NCBI GenBank assembly: GCA_012839235.1
Contig: DUNS01000140.1
Span: 1 to 38,352 of the forward strand
Reading direction: 5' to 3'
Source of the DNA: Clostridiales bacterium
GTDB lineage: Bacteria > Bacillota > Clostridia > Lachnospirales > Lachnospiraceae
DNA: 38,352 nt
In this document: piece after piece, positions 10,343 through 21,412 of the stretch
Layout of the letters: every line of letters begins with the position of its first letter
How positions within the stretch are numbered: position 1 is the first letter of the stretch
The notes under the pieces: model-generated
The model's input: the letters and a program-made list of their open reading frames with translations, nothing else
The model's database searches: none
What the model was told of the DNA's origin: nothing
Program-made: the position numbers and the translations under genes

Positions 10343-10522
10343 GTAATTCCTTTCAGTTTACTACTAATCTAATTATATTCTTAGTTTTATTCTGTATATT
10401 ATTCAGTTTATTTATATCATAAAGTAAACCACTTCATGATCTTGGCACTCTACTTGTAATAAGCAAGCAAGCTTGTGTCTGAATGTGATACCGACTTTCC
10501 TCACTACGTTTTATATTCTGTT

Positions 10523-11047
10523 CTAGAATGTTGATTGTCTTGTAGCTTTTAGAGCCTTAGTAATCTCTGCTATATATAGGGTATGATAATCCTTATTAGG
10601 GTACCAAGTCCTATCAAGCTTGCTGTCTATAATATATTTACCCTCCATTGGCTGGGCGTATAGCTTCTTACAGATGAGGATCTGTCTAGCCTCGTTAAAA
10701 TATGGAGTGTTACCAGAGAACTCCAGGGTTAGCCCGGATTTTTCAATCTTATCCTCCATACGTCCAGACATACTTCCCATATACTTAAGGGTGCTCTTGT
10801 ATTCCTTTTCAAAAAAATTCAGGGAGAATTCATCTTCTCTATCTATAAATTCTTTGGTATATCTTTGGGGTCTTACAACGGCATAGACTACATTCTTACC
10901 GTACATAACACCAAAGCCACCCCAGGAAGCTGTCATGGCATTGGCTTTATTCTGGTCACCTGCTGCTATTAGCATCCACTCTTTACCAATCATTTGAAAT
11001 GTATTTTTACGAATTGCTTCAGGAGAAATTTCTTTAAAAACATTCAT
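10523..11047 (-). CDS. Flavin reductase family protein (FMN-binding)
   Basis: MNVFKEISPEAIRKNTFQMIGKEWMLIAAGDQNKANAMTASWGGFGVMYGKNVVYAVVRPQRYTKEFID. RBS ggaagg upstream of 11047. Confidence 0.85.
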   Translation of the reverse strand: MNVFKEISPEAIRKNTFQMIGKEWMLIAAGDQNKANAMTASWGGFGVMYGKNVVYAVVRPQRYTKEFIDREDEFSLNFFEKEYKSTLKYMGSMSGRMEDKIEKSGLTLEFSGNTPYFNEARQILICKKLYAQPMEGKYIIDSKLDRTWYPNKDYHTLYIAEITKALKATRQSTF

Positions 11048-11255
11048 TATAATATACCTTCCTTTCTTAGTTTCGCATATAGCCATTATACTTATAATCC
11101 TACTATTATGTTTATAAAATTATCAATAATTATGAATAATTATTAAGTCTTATAAGCATTATACCTTAAGCCTTAGATTGTTGCAATTTTATTTCACAAG
11201 CTGGATACAAGAGCATATATTTATAATAAAATGTGTTCACTAGGAGCAATAATAT

Positions 11256-12536
11256 ATGGATATTCATGTTGTTACATCAGGAGAAACGGTGCAATCAATA
11301 GCCAATCAATATGGGGTAACACCTGAGAGGATTATTATAGATAATGAATTACCTAATCCAGACAATTTGGTAGTCGGACAAAGCTTAGGAATTCGTGTTC
11401 CTGAGACAGTTCATACAGTTGTTCAAGGGGATAGCTTATTTGCAATAGCTGAGCAATATGGAGTAGATGCGGAACAAATACTTCGGAATAACCCAACCAT
11501 TGCAGCTGATGAAGCTTTAAGTCCAGGAGAAGTAGTTGTTATAAGCTTTGAGGGTGATCCACCAATTGACAATATATTAATTAATGGATATGCCTATCCT
11601 TTTATAGATAGGAGTGTCCTGCGAAAAACTCTATCCTTCTTAACCTATCTCTCTTTATTTACTTATGGCTTTACCACTGGGGGAGAGTTGGTTCCTATAG
11701 AAGATGAGGAGCTCATAGCAATTGCAGGTGATTTTGGTGCAGCACCGATTATGATGTTAGCCCCTATGACACCTGAGGGCAATTTTGATACTCAGATTGC
11801 CCATGAAATGTTTATTAATCCAGAAGCACAGAATAATCTTATTGAAAATATCATAGCAACCATGACGGCTAAGGGTTATGTGGGTCTTGATATTGACTTC
11901 GAATTTATCTTGCCTGAGGATAGGCAGAATTTTATTAATTTTATAGCCAATGTCCAGAGTAGATTAAGTCCATTAGGACTACTTACATTGGTAGCTCTTG
12001 CTCCTAAAACCTCCGGGGAAATGACTGGCCTTTTGTATGAAGCCCATGATTACCCAGCTATAGGCGCCATAGCTGATTATGTCTTATTAATGACCTATGA
12101 GTGGGGATACTTGTTTGGCCCACCTATGGCTACGTCTCCTATTGATAAAGTAAGAGAGGTCTTGGAATATGGAGTTTCAGTAATTGATCCTAACAAGATA
12201 TTGATGGGTGTCCCTAATTATTCCTATGATTGGACATTACCATTTGTTCAAGGGGAATCTATGGCTGAGGCTCTATCTAATCAAGAAGCCATTGCTAGAG
12301 CTGCTCAATATGGTGTAACAACTCAATTTGATGAAGTAGCTCAATCACCATTCTACGAATATACAGATTCTGCAGGAGCGGCCCATATTGTATGGTTTGA
12401 CGATATAAGAAGCATGAATTCTAAGCTTCGACTAATTCCGGAATATGGTCTGGCTGGTGCAGGTGTGTGGCAGATAATGAATTACTTCCCAGGTTTATGG
12501 ATGGTGGTAAATGAATTGTTTACAGTAAATAGATAG
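11256..12536 (+). CDS. LysM x2 + glycoside hydrolase family 18 protein (spore cortex/YaaH-SleL type)
   Basis: Two LysM repeats (HVVTSGETVQSIANQYGVTPERIIIDN; HTVVQGDSLFAIAEQYGVDAEQILRNNP) followed by GH18 catalytic motif YVGLDIDFEF. Confidence 0.92.
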   Translation: MDIHVVTSGETVQSIANQYGVTPERIIIDNELPNPDNLVVGQSLGIRVPETVHTVVQGDSLFAIAEQYGVDAEQILRNNPTIAADEALSPGEVVVISFEGDPPIDNILINGYAYPFIDRSVLRKTLSFLTYLSLFTYGFTTGGELVPIEDEELIAIAGDFGAAPIMMLAPMTPEGNFDTQIAHEMFINPEAQNNLIENIIATMTAKGYVGLDIDFEFILPEDRQNFINFIANVQSRLSPLGLLTLVALAPKTSGEMTGLLYEAHDYPAIGAIADYVLLMTYEWGYLFGPPMATSPIDKVREVLEYGVSVIDPNKILMGVPNYSYDWTLPFVQGESMAEALSNQEAIARAAQYGVTTQFDEVAQSPFYEYTDSAGAAHIVWFDDIRSMNSKLRLIPEYGLAGAGVWQIMNYFPGLWMVVNELFTVNR

Positions 12537-12608
12537 GTATTTTTTCATGGGGGATTGTTATTTACAAATTCCCCTAATAAAGTTATAATGTACAGGTATA
12601 AGCAGATT

Positions 12609-12654
12609 AGTCCATAATATCCAGAGCATTTAATGTGACAAGTTCTATGTCACA
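12609..12654. repeat. 46-bp direct repeat, copy 1
   Basis: agtccataatatccagagcatttaatgtgacaagttctatgtcaca, identical to 12736..12781. Confidence 0.95.
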
Positions 12655-12659
12655 TTAAA
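12629..12659. promoter_or_regulatory. Palindrome overlapping a candidate lepB promoter -35 region
   Basis: 12-bp perfect arms tttaatgtgaca / tgtcacattaaa around 7-nt spacer. A TATAAT is at 12670..12675. Confidence 0.45.
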
Positions 12660-12735
12660 ATGGTATGGATATAATGGATAAGTGCAACGTGAGCGATGAA
12701 GCATAGCTTCAGAGCTACTAATCTGCAAAAAAAGA

Positions 12736-12781
12736 AGTCCATAATATCCAGAGCATTTAATGTGACAAGTTCTATGTCACA
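12736..12781. repeat. 46-bp direct repeat, copy 2
   Basis: Identical to 12609..12654, offset 127 bp. The palindrome arm is shortened to tgtgaca/tgtcaca in this copy. Confidence 0.95.
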
Positions 12782-12816
12782 AGCTTCAGAACTTCTAATT
12801 TGTGTTGAATTAAAAT

Positions 12817-13350
12817 ATGAAAGAGGTCATACATATGAACAAAACTATTATAAAAGAAATATTAAGCTGGGTTTTGGTATTAATAATAGCCATTGTATTA
12901 GCAAAATTAGCCAACCGGTTTGTACTATTCAAGGTATCAGTACCAACAGGCTCTATGGAAGATACCATAATGATTGGAGATAAAATATATACTCAAAAGG
13001 TTTCTTATTGGTTTAAGGATCCTGAGAGAGGAGATATCGTTGTATTCCCTTTTCCAGACGATGAAGAAAAAGATTATATTAAGAGAATTATTGGACTGCC
13101 AGGAGAAACCATAGCAGGAATTGATGGCTTGGTTTACATAGATGGAGAACCCATTGACGAGCCTTATGTTAAAGAAAAGCTGAAAAAAGATTTTGGACCA
13201 TATACCGTCCCTGAGAATCATTACTTCATGATGGGAGATAATCGTAATGATTCTAATGATTCAAGATATTGGGACAATACCTTTCTTAACAGGGACAAGA
13301 TTATGGGTAAGGCATTATTAAAATATCCTAATTTTACTTGGATGAATTAA
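12817..13350 (+). CDS. lepB: Signal peptidase I
   Basis: [10 protein letters not shown] (catalytic Ser), [26 protein letters not shown] (catalytic Lys), [13 protein letters not shown] motifs. The start could be 12835 (MNKTII). Confidence 0.95.
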   Translation: MKEVIHMNKTIIKEILSWVLVLIIAIVLAKLANRFVLFKVSVPTGSMEDTIMIGDKIYTQKVSYWFKDPERGDIVVFPFPDDEEKDYIKRIIGLPGETIAGIDGLVYIDGEPIDEPYVKEKLKKDFGPYTVPENHYFMMGDNRNDSNDSRYWDNTFLNRDKIMGKALLKYPNFTWMN

Positions 13351-14713
13351 TATATGCTTCGTTTATTTCTATTACCTTATTGATTGCTTCTAGACCAGGA
13401 GCACCAATAGTATTTCGTTTGTTTACACAGGCTTCTAAGCTTATAGCATCGTATATATCAGCTTCAAATACTGGACTATATTCCTTATATTCCTCAAGTT
13501 TCATATCTTCCAGTGAGATGTTTTTATCAATACAATATAGTATTATCTGACCAATTATACTGTGGGCATCCCTAAAGGGGATGCCTTTTTGCACTAGATA
13601 ATCAGCAGCATCTGTTGCATTGGTAAAGCCATTCTTAGCACTATAAGCCATCTTAGACTTATTAACCTTAAGAGTAGAAACCATCCCATCAAATAAGGAT
13701 AGGGATGTCTTTACTGTATCAATAGCATCAAAGGTTCCTTCTTTATCCTCCTGCATATCTTTATTATAAGCAAGGGGAAGACTTTTCATAGTAGTTAGTA
13801 AAGCAATCAAAGCACCATATACACGACCTGTTTTACCCCTAACCAATTCAGCAATATCTGGGTTTTTCTTCTGAGGCATGATACTTGAGCCAGTAGAGTA
13901 TCCATCATCAAGTTCAATAAATTGATATTCATTACTATTCCATATGATTATTTCCTCACTAAAACGGCTTAGGTGGATCATAATCGTAGAAAGAGCACTA
14001 AGTAATTCTATTAGATAATCTCTGTCAGATACACTATCCATACTATTTAATGTTGGACCGTCAAAACCAAGAAGCTCTGCTGTATAATCACGATCTAAAG
14101 GGTAGGTTGTTCCTGCTAGGGCTCCTGAGCCTAGAGGACAAAGGTTCATCCGTTTATAAATATCTGATAATCGTGATCTATCTCTCTTGAACATCTCCAC
14201 ATATGCACCAAGGTGATGGGCTAGTGTTACAGGCTGAGCCTTCTGAAGGTGTGTGAAACCAGGAAGATAGGTTTGAGTATGAGCCTTCATAAGCTCATGA
14301 AGAGTGATTATGATTTTTTTTAGCAGAAAATCTATGTTCCCAATCTCTTCTCTTATATACAGCTTCATATCCAAGGCTACCTGATCATTCCGGCTTCTTC
14401 CAGTGTGAAGCTTCTTCCCTGCATCTCCTATACGATTTATTAATTCAGCCTCTATGAAGCTATGGATGTCCTCACTTTCCATATCAATAGGCAAGCTTCC
14501 ACTTGTAATATCATCTTCAATGCCCTTAAGGCCATCAATAATTAGTTCTTTCTCTCCATCTGTTAGAATTCCACTTTTAGCAAGCATAGTAACGTGGGCA
14601 ATACTCCCCATAATATCCTGGGAATAAAATCTGCTATCATAGGATATTGATGCATTAAAATGATGAACCATTTCATTAGTTTCTTTGGTAAAACGTCCTC
14701 CCCAAAGCTTCAT
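13334..14713 (-). CDS. argH: Argininosuccinate lyase
   Basis: [69 protein letters not shown]. Confidence 0.98.
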   Translation of the reverse strand: MKLWGGRFTKETNEMVHHFNASISYDSRFYSQDIMGSIAHVTMLAKSGILTDGEKELIIDGLKGIEDDITSGSLPIDMESEDIHSFIEAELINRIGDAGKKLHTGRSRNDQVALDMKLYIREEIGNIDFLLKKIIITLHELMKAHTQTYLPGFTHLQKAQPVTLAHHLGAYVEMFKRDRSRLSDIYKRMNLCPLGSGALAGTTYPLDRDYTAELLGFDGPTLNSMDSVSDRDYLIELLSALSTIMIHLSRFSEEIIIWNSNEYQFIELDDGYSTGSSIMPQKKNPDIAELVRGKTGRVYGALIALLTTMKSLPLAYNKDMQEDKEGTFDAIDTVKTSLSLFDGMVSTLKVNKSKMAYSAKNGFTNATDAADYLVQKGIPFRDAHSIIGQIILYCIDKNISLEDMKLEEYKEYSPVFEADIYDAISLEACVNKRNTIGAPGLEAINKVIEINEAYINSSK

Positions 14714-14874
14714 ATATTACACCTCTTTCTATATAATCATATTTATAGTACCATTCTTTAAATTATTAATATATTACCTTGTTTTAGATAGAGATGCAAG
14801 CAAAAGTTTATAATTATGCAAAAACATTTATAAAGTTGCATAAAAAATAGAGTGTAAAAGAGTTAAAATAATAA

Positions 14875-14890
14875 TGTGATTTAAGTCACA
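14875..14890. promoter_or_regulatory. CRP/FNR-type palindrome upstream of eno
   Basis: TGTGA-TTTAAG-TCACA; TATAAT -10 candidate at 14911..14916. Confidence 0.45.
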
Positions 14891-14976
14891 ATTTTTTATC
14901 TGAGGTATGGTATAATTATTGTATCTATAAGAATATTTTTCATAATCCAGTAAATAATACATAAGAGTAATGTTAA

Positions 14977-16329
<1,353 letters not shown>

Positions 16330-16350
16330 GAGAACAAGATGAATTAAAAT

Positions 16351-16386
16351 GGGCTTATGTATAAGGAATTCCTTATGCATAAGCCC
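16351..16386. terminator. Terminator hairpin after eno
   Basis: gggcttatgtataagg-aatt-ccttatgcataagccc, near-perfect 16-bp arms. Confidence 0.8.
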
Positions 16387-16470
16387 TATTTCATAACAAG
16401 CAAATCGGCATACTTACCTTGCTAATTCGCCTGTTCTTCCTTTAGTGGAATTATTCTATTTAATACAATC

Positions 16471-16677
16471 TTAGTGTTTTACTTCATATGGTGGAGCTGC
16501 TTGACAACGATAGTACTTTACTACATTGCCACTAAATCTTTTAAGGTGATGCTTATTACATATATCCTTATCACTAATATAAGGCATATTATCATACATC
16601 GACCACAGTGCTTTATCCAAATTGTCATCTCTATATGGTCTATTAAAATTATTTAATAAATTAATGGCTGGGTTCAT
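16471..16677 (-). CDS. Small hypothetical protein (68 aa)
   Basis: SD gaggtg upstream of ATG. Minus-strand promoter candidate TTGAAA (16743..16748), 17-nt spacer, TATTAT (16720..16725). Confidence 0.55.
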   Translation of the reverse strand: MNPAINLLNNFNRPYRDDNLDKALWSMYDNMPYISDKDICNKHHLKRFSGNVVKYYRCQAAPPYEVKH

Positions 16678-16810
16678 ACATACACCTCATCTATGTAAAT
16701 TATTTTTTTCATCTTCTATATAATAAACCGAAAGTTCATCTATTTCAAGTAAAAACAGGACGAAAAACAAGAAATTTACAAATTTAGTAAAAATGCACAA
16801 GCTCACTTTA

Positions 16811-19492
16811 TTAATTCATAATATTTCCATAATATTTTTTACTGTTGTAGCTTTTATTAGACTTCTTCTGGAATTCCACTATTACAATTGGTGCCATAGA
16901 AAGAAGCAGTACCATGGCCCATTGCCTTATATCTAAGGGAACAACTTGAAATACCTTGGCAAGTGGTGGAAAGGATATTACGGCAACCTGTAAAAATGAG
17001 CATATAATGAAGGAGAATACTAATCTAGGATTACTGGATATTCCTACATCAGAAAGTGAGCGGTCGCTTCGCATATTAAATGAATGAAAAAGCTGTGAGA
17101 GACTTAATACTGCAAATGCCATGGTTCTTCCTACTGAAGGAATTGTTCTTCCTGCAACAAGATCATAAAAGTGATATCCTATCACAAAAGCGGTTAAGGC
17201 CAAGGAACCAATCATAAATCCCTCAACTATTATTCGGAAAGCTAGACCATCAGCAAAAAGTCCTTTGGTTTGGGGTATTGGTTTCTTCTTCATAATATCC
17301 TTCTCAGCAGGTTCCATACCCAGGGATATGGCTGGAAGTGAATCTGTAACAAGGTTCACCCAAAGTAATTGAACAGCTACTAAAGGCATAGGAAGGTCAA
17401 ATAACATAGCGACAAATATAGTTAGTATCTCACCAATATTGCTAGATAGTAGAAAATGCACTGCTTTTTTTATATTATCATAGATACCTCTACCTTCTTT
17501 TACTGCCGAAACAATGGTGGCAAAGTTATCATCTGTTAGGATCATGTCTGCAGCATTCTTGGCCACATCAGTTCCCGTAATTCCCATAGCACAACCAATG
17601 TTAGCTGCTTTAAGGGCAGGGGCATCATTAACACCATCCCCTGTCATGGCGACCACCTCACCACGGCTTTGGTATGCTTTTACAATGCGGACCTTATGCT
17701 CAGGTGATACCCGTGCAAATACTGTATATCTAGGAATTTCCTTCACCAGTGTATCTGCATCCATCCTAGATAGTTCATCACCAGTAATGGCCTGAGAGCT
17801 GTCAGTTAAAATACCTAGCTCTCTCCCAATAGCCATAGCAGTAAGTACATGGTCTCCAGTTATCATAACAGGTTTAATGTGAGCATCTTTACATAAGGCA
17901 ACAGCTTCTTTAACTTCCTCTCTTGGTGGATCTATCATTCCTATTAGGCCTATAAGGGTCAGACCTTTTTCCATATCAGCTGGTTTATTGGTAACAGAGG
18001 ATCTTGGTACATTTTTATAGGCAACAGCAATTACTCTTAATGCTTTATTGGTCATTGAATTATTTAATAGGTTTAGCTTGGCAATGTCCCTTCCCGTCAT
18101 TGGATGGGAACCCTTATCCCTATATATATGTGTACATCTTTTAATAAGGAAATCATAAGCTCCCTTAGTTATACTTCTATAGGTGTGGTCAGGAGAATTA
18201 TGTACTGTAGTCATTAACTTTCTACTTGAATCGAAGGGTATTTCACCAATTCTAGGGTAAGAATTATCCAGAGAAGATTTAATTATATTAGCTTGATATG
18301 CAGCCATAACGATTGCTTTTTCCGTAGCTTCCCCTGTAGCCTCAACTGTTCCATTATCGATTTGTAGAGAGGCATCACAGCATAAGGCGCCGTGGGAAAG
18401 GAGGTAGGCCCCGAATTCACTGGCTCCAGTTTCCCTACCATTGATTGAGCAAATCTCTGTTACTGTCATAATATTTTGAGTTAAGGTTCCTGTTTTATCA
18501 GAGCATATAACAGTGGCACTACCCAAGGTTTCAACTGCAGGAAGCTTACGAATAACTGCATTTTTCTTAGCCATCCTCTGAACACCAATAGATAGCATAA
18601 TGGTTACAATGGCAGGAAGCCCCTCTGGGATTGCTGCAACAGCAAGACCCACTGAAGTCATAAACATATCGAAGACGGGCAGCTGCTTCATCAGTCCTAG
18701 GATAAAGATGAATACACAGATTACTAGAGCTGCAATGCCTAGAGTTCTTCCTGTCTTAGCTAGCTTTATCTGTAGAGGTGTCATAGGTGGCTCATCGTCC
18801 ATAATTAGCTTTGCAATATGACCAACCTGAGTATTCATACCTGTATCTGTAACTATGGCAACACCTCGCCCATAGGTTACAATCGTAGTTGACATAACAA
18901 GATTAATTCTATCACCAAGGCTTGTGTTTTCAGGCAGACGCTTTTCAGCATATTTATCTACTGGATGGGATTCCCCTGTCAAAGAGGCTTCCTCAACCTT
19001 AAGATTTACTCCTTTTACAAGTCTAGCATCGGCAGGAACAAAGTATCCTGTTTCAAGTGATATAATATCACCTGGGACCAAGTCTACTGAATCCACCATT
19101 CCAAGCTTTCCATCTCTAAGAACATGGGCAGTAGGAGCTGACATTTTCTTAAGGGCATCAAGTGCCTTTTCTGCCTTGGATTCCTGCATTACGCCTAAAG
19201 TGGCATTAAGTATTATAATAATTAGTATTATAATTGGATCCACATAATTAGGCTGACCTTCAAGAAAAGATACTACAAAAGATATAAGGGCAGCCAGAAT
19301 TAAGATGATTATCATGAAATCTTGAAATTGAGCTATAAATTTTTGAAAAAGATTCTTACCTTTTTTTACTTCAAGATGATTGGGGCCGTAGGTTTTCTGT
19401 CTTTTTAATACCTCCTCTGAGGTTAGTCCCCTTGATAATGATGTTTTAAGTTGTTTGACAGTTTCTTCTACAGACATTGAATGCCATTGCAT
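16811..19492 (-). CDS. Cation-translocating P-type ATPase, probably Ca2+-transporting
   Basis: MQWHSMSVEETVKQLKTSLSRGLTSEEVLKRQKTYGPNHL, EASLTGES, AAIPEGLPAIVTIMLSIGVQRMAKKNA, CSDKTGTLTQN, MTGDGVNDAPALKAANIG: type IIA/IIB P-ATPase. Confidence 0.96.
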   Translation of the reverse strand: MQWHSMSVEETVKQLKTSLSRGLTSEEVLKRQKTYGPNHLEVKKGKNLFQKFIAQFQDFMIIILILAALISFVVSFLEGQPNYVDPIIILIIIILNATLGVMQESKAEKALDALKKMSAPTAHVLRDGKLGMVDSVDLVPGDIISLETGYFVPADARLVKGVNLKVEEASLTGESHPVDKYAEKRLPENTSLGDRINLVMSTTIVTYGRGVAIVTDTGMNTQVGHIAKLIMDDEPPMTPLQIKLAKTGRTLGIAALVICVFIFILGLMKQLPVFDMFMTSVGLAVAAIPEGLPAIVTIMLSIGVQRMAKKNAVIRKLPAVETLGSATVICSDKTGTLTQNIMTVTEICSINGRETGASEFGAYLLSHGALCCDASLQIDNGTVEATGEATEKAIVMAAYQANIIKSSLDNSYPRIGEIPFDSSRKLMTTVHNSPDHTYRSITKGAYDFLIKRCTHIYRDKGSHPMTGRDIAKLNLLNNSMTNKALRVIAVAYKNVPRSSVTNKPADMEKGLTLIGLIGMIDPPREEVKEAVALCKDAHIKPVMITGDHVLTAMAIGRELGILTDSSQAITGDELSRMDADTLVKEIPRYTVFARVSPEHKVRIVKAYQSRGEVVAMTGDGVNDAPALKAANIGCAMGITGTDVAKNAADMILTDDNFATIVSAVKEGRGIYDNIKKAVHFLLSSNIGEILTIFVAMLFDLPMPLVAVQLLWVNLVTDSLPAISLGMEPAEKDIMKKKPIPQTKGLFADGLAFRIIVEGFMIGSLALTAFVIGYHFYDLVAGRTIPSVGRTMAFAVLSLSQLFHSFNMRSDRSLSDVGISSNPRLVFSFIICSFLQVAVISFPPLAKVFQVVPLDIRQWAMVLLLSMAPIVIVEFQKKSNKSYNSKKYYGNIMN

Positions 19493-19617
19493 AGAAATTT
19501 CTCGTCCTATCTATTAATTCTCTATAAATTATATGATTGGTTGGTCTTATTATGCTTTCTTAATGATCAACTATAGCTTTAATGTTTTGTTTAAAAAGAT
19601 CTTAAAGTCCTGTGTGC

Positions 19618-20216
19618 TCACCTTACATAATCATCCATAACCTTTTTGCGTATTAAAAAGAAGATTACAATTTGCAGAATAAGCACAAGAGCACATAAGC
19701 CCCCTACTAAAGCCATGACTTTTTCAATGTAAGTAACGGCTGAAACAAGCATGATGCGATAGGTAGTGAACGCCCCAATACCACAACCTAAAATAGTGGG
19801 AATGAAATAGATAAATAGCATTTGTTTTGTGATAAGCTGCTTTATGTTTTTCCCTTTTAACCCCAACTTTTGCAGATTATCATATACACCAGTGTCATTC
19901 CATATCGTACTAATCAATTTGAGGCCAATTACCATAATTGAAGAAACAAAGGAGAGTATTGCGATAAAGAACATTAGCAAAAGGTATGTTGCAAAGGCTT
20001 CTAATTGTGTCGTTGTACTACTTAATTTTGAAAGTGGGTAAAGGACCCATACACGGACTGTCCGTGTTTCATTCCCGTAATAGGGAAAATACTCTGCTTT
20101 ACCGCCGGTTTTATCAAAGACTGGGCTGTTGTGTCAATTGGAGTATATCTGCCCTCCGCTTTCAAATCTTTATCAAATTTACGACGTTTCCGGGGCATAA
20201 TGTAATCCATAAGCAT
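19618..20216 (-). pseudogene. Remnant of ABC transporter permease (FtsX/MacB-like C-terminal part), possibly with frameshifted upstream piece
   Basis: 19618..~20046 minus encodes ...YPLSKLSSTTTQLEAFATYLLLMFFIAILSFVSSIMVIGLKLISTIWNDTGVYDNLQKLGLKGKNIKQLITKQM..., resembling only the last segment of an FtsX-type permease. No good start codon; upstream sequence is in another frame (ORF 20022..20216). Confidence 0.5.
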
Positions 20217-20279
20217 TATTACTATATTTTTCCTGACACCTTATATTATATACTGCAGACCGAATAATAAAAAGGATAT

Positions 20280-20873
20280 TTATGACTTTCTCTTTATGTA
20301 TATCTTATTAAAGATGAGTCCTGCGATGGAGATAAGAAATACAGGAATGAGGTTGTGCTTGTAACGACCATAGTACTGACTGACTACTTCGTAATTTTCC
20401 CTTAGGGTATAGCCAAGTCCTATTAGTAGGGTATTCCATACTGTTATTCCCAGGGCTGAATAAGAGAAGTAGGTTACTGGATTTAATTTGGCTGAACCAG
20501 CAACTAGGGCTATGTATGTACGTATAAGTGGTATAACCCTGCCCATACAAACAGCTGCAGCTCCGTGACTATTAAATCTGTTAAATGCTGAGTCTATTCC
20601 TTTTTCGGATTTTGGAAAGCGTTTCTTGATTTTATTAAGTAAAGCTGCACCTCCAAACCATCCAATAGTGTAGGTGATACCTGTACCTATAAGACCAGCT
20701 ATGATGCTTAAGACTAGAATAAATATAAAGTTTGTGTTATTAATTGAGGCTACAGCACCAGAAAAGGGTAGGACAATTTCGCTTGATACAGGAAAGCAAG
20801 CATACTCTAGCATGATAATAATAAACATTGCAAGTGTGCCATATTCATAGATTAAATCGGTGAGAAAGCTCAT
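20280..20873 (-). CDS. DedA family membrane protein
   Basis: MSFLTDLIYEYGTLAMFIIIMLEYACFPVSSEIVLPFSGAVAS, FNRFNSHGAAAVCMGRVIPLIRTYIALVAGSAKLNPVTYFSYSALG. ggagg RBS before 20873. Confidence 0.9.
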   Translation of the reverse strand: MSFLTDLIYEYGTLAMFIIIMLEYACFPVSSEIVLPFSGAVASINNTNFIFILVLSIIAGLIGTGITYTIGWFGGAALLNKIKKRFPKSEKGIDSAFNRFNSHGAAAVCMGRVIPLIRTYIALVAGSAKLNPVTYFSYSALGITVWNTLLIGLGYTLRENYEVVSQYYGRYKHNLIPVFLISIAGLIFNKIYIKRKS

Positions 20874-20960
20874 TGGGACCTCCATAAGTAGGGGATTCGA
20901 ATATAATATATGCATATACCTACAAGGTAATACTTAATATAAGTAGTTTTTTGAAATTCC

Positions 20961-20989
20961 TTGACAAAATGATTTGCTATGATTATAGT
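20961..20989 (+). promoter_or_regulatory. Sigma-A-type promoter for the leuS T-box transcript
   Basis: TTGACA - 17 nt - TATAGT. Confidence 0.7.
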
Positions 20990-21004
20990 ATTTATTAGTA
21001 TTAT

Positions 21005-21330
21005 TTTTTGAAATAGAATAGGCTAGAAGCTTTGATAAGGAGTAGTAGGAGTCAATGTACTTTCAGCGAGCTACCGGTGGTGGAAGGTAGTAGTAACAAG
21101 CTCTGAACTCGCCTTGGAGTTCCCTTTCTGAAATTAAGTAGGTTGGGGCGGTAATCCCGTTATCGATATTTAAAGTGCATAATGAAAGTCTTTGAAACAA
21201 GTTTCGTAATATATTTCATTATGAATTAGAGTGGTACCACGGAAGTGATAATCCTTTCGTCTCTATTAATGGGCAGGTAGTGCGGTTGAGATACCGACTT
21301 CTGCGTCATATTGAGGCGGGAGGGTTTTTT
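21005..21330 (+). promoter_or_regulatory. T-box leader (leucine-type), upstream of leuS
   Basis: Stem I elements (aaggagtagtaggag..., ctaccggtggtggaaggtag), candidate specifier CTC in ctctgaactcgcc (21108..21110), T-box sequence tagagtggtaccacgg (21227..21242), terminator cctttcgtctc...gaggcgggagg-tttttt. Confidence 0.93.
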
Positions 21331-21412
21331 GATTTGCGGGTAAGTAAAGAGAGCAAAGTCTTTCTTGGATTAATACGCTTATCGTGGAAATATATAATAG
21401 GAGGAATTAATT

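Noticed and set aside
12696-12983. 95-aa plus-strand ORF overlapping lepB
   Set aside because: Runs through the 46-bp repeat and out of frame into lepB; composition is not protein-like.
20022-20216. MPRKRRKFDKDLKAE... as an IS3-like transposase fragment
   Set aside because: The basic start vaguely recalls IS3 OrfA proteins, but similarity ends after about 15 residues and no terminal inverted repeats or DDE motif are visible.
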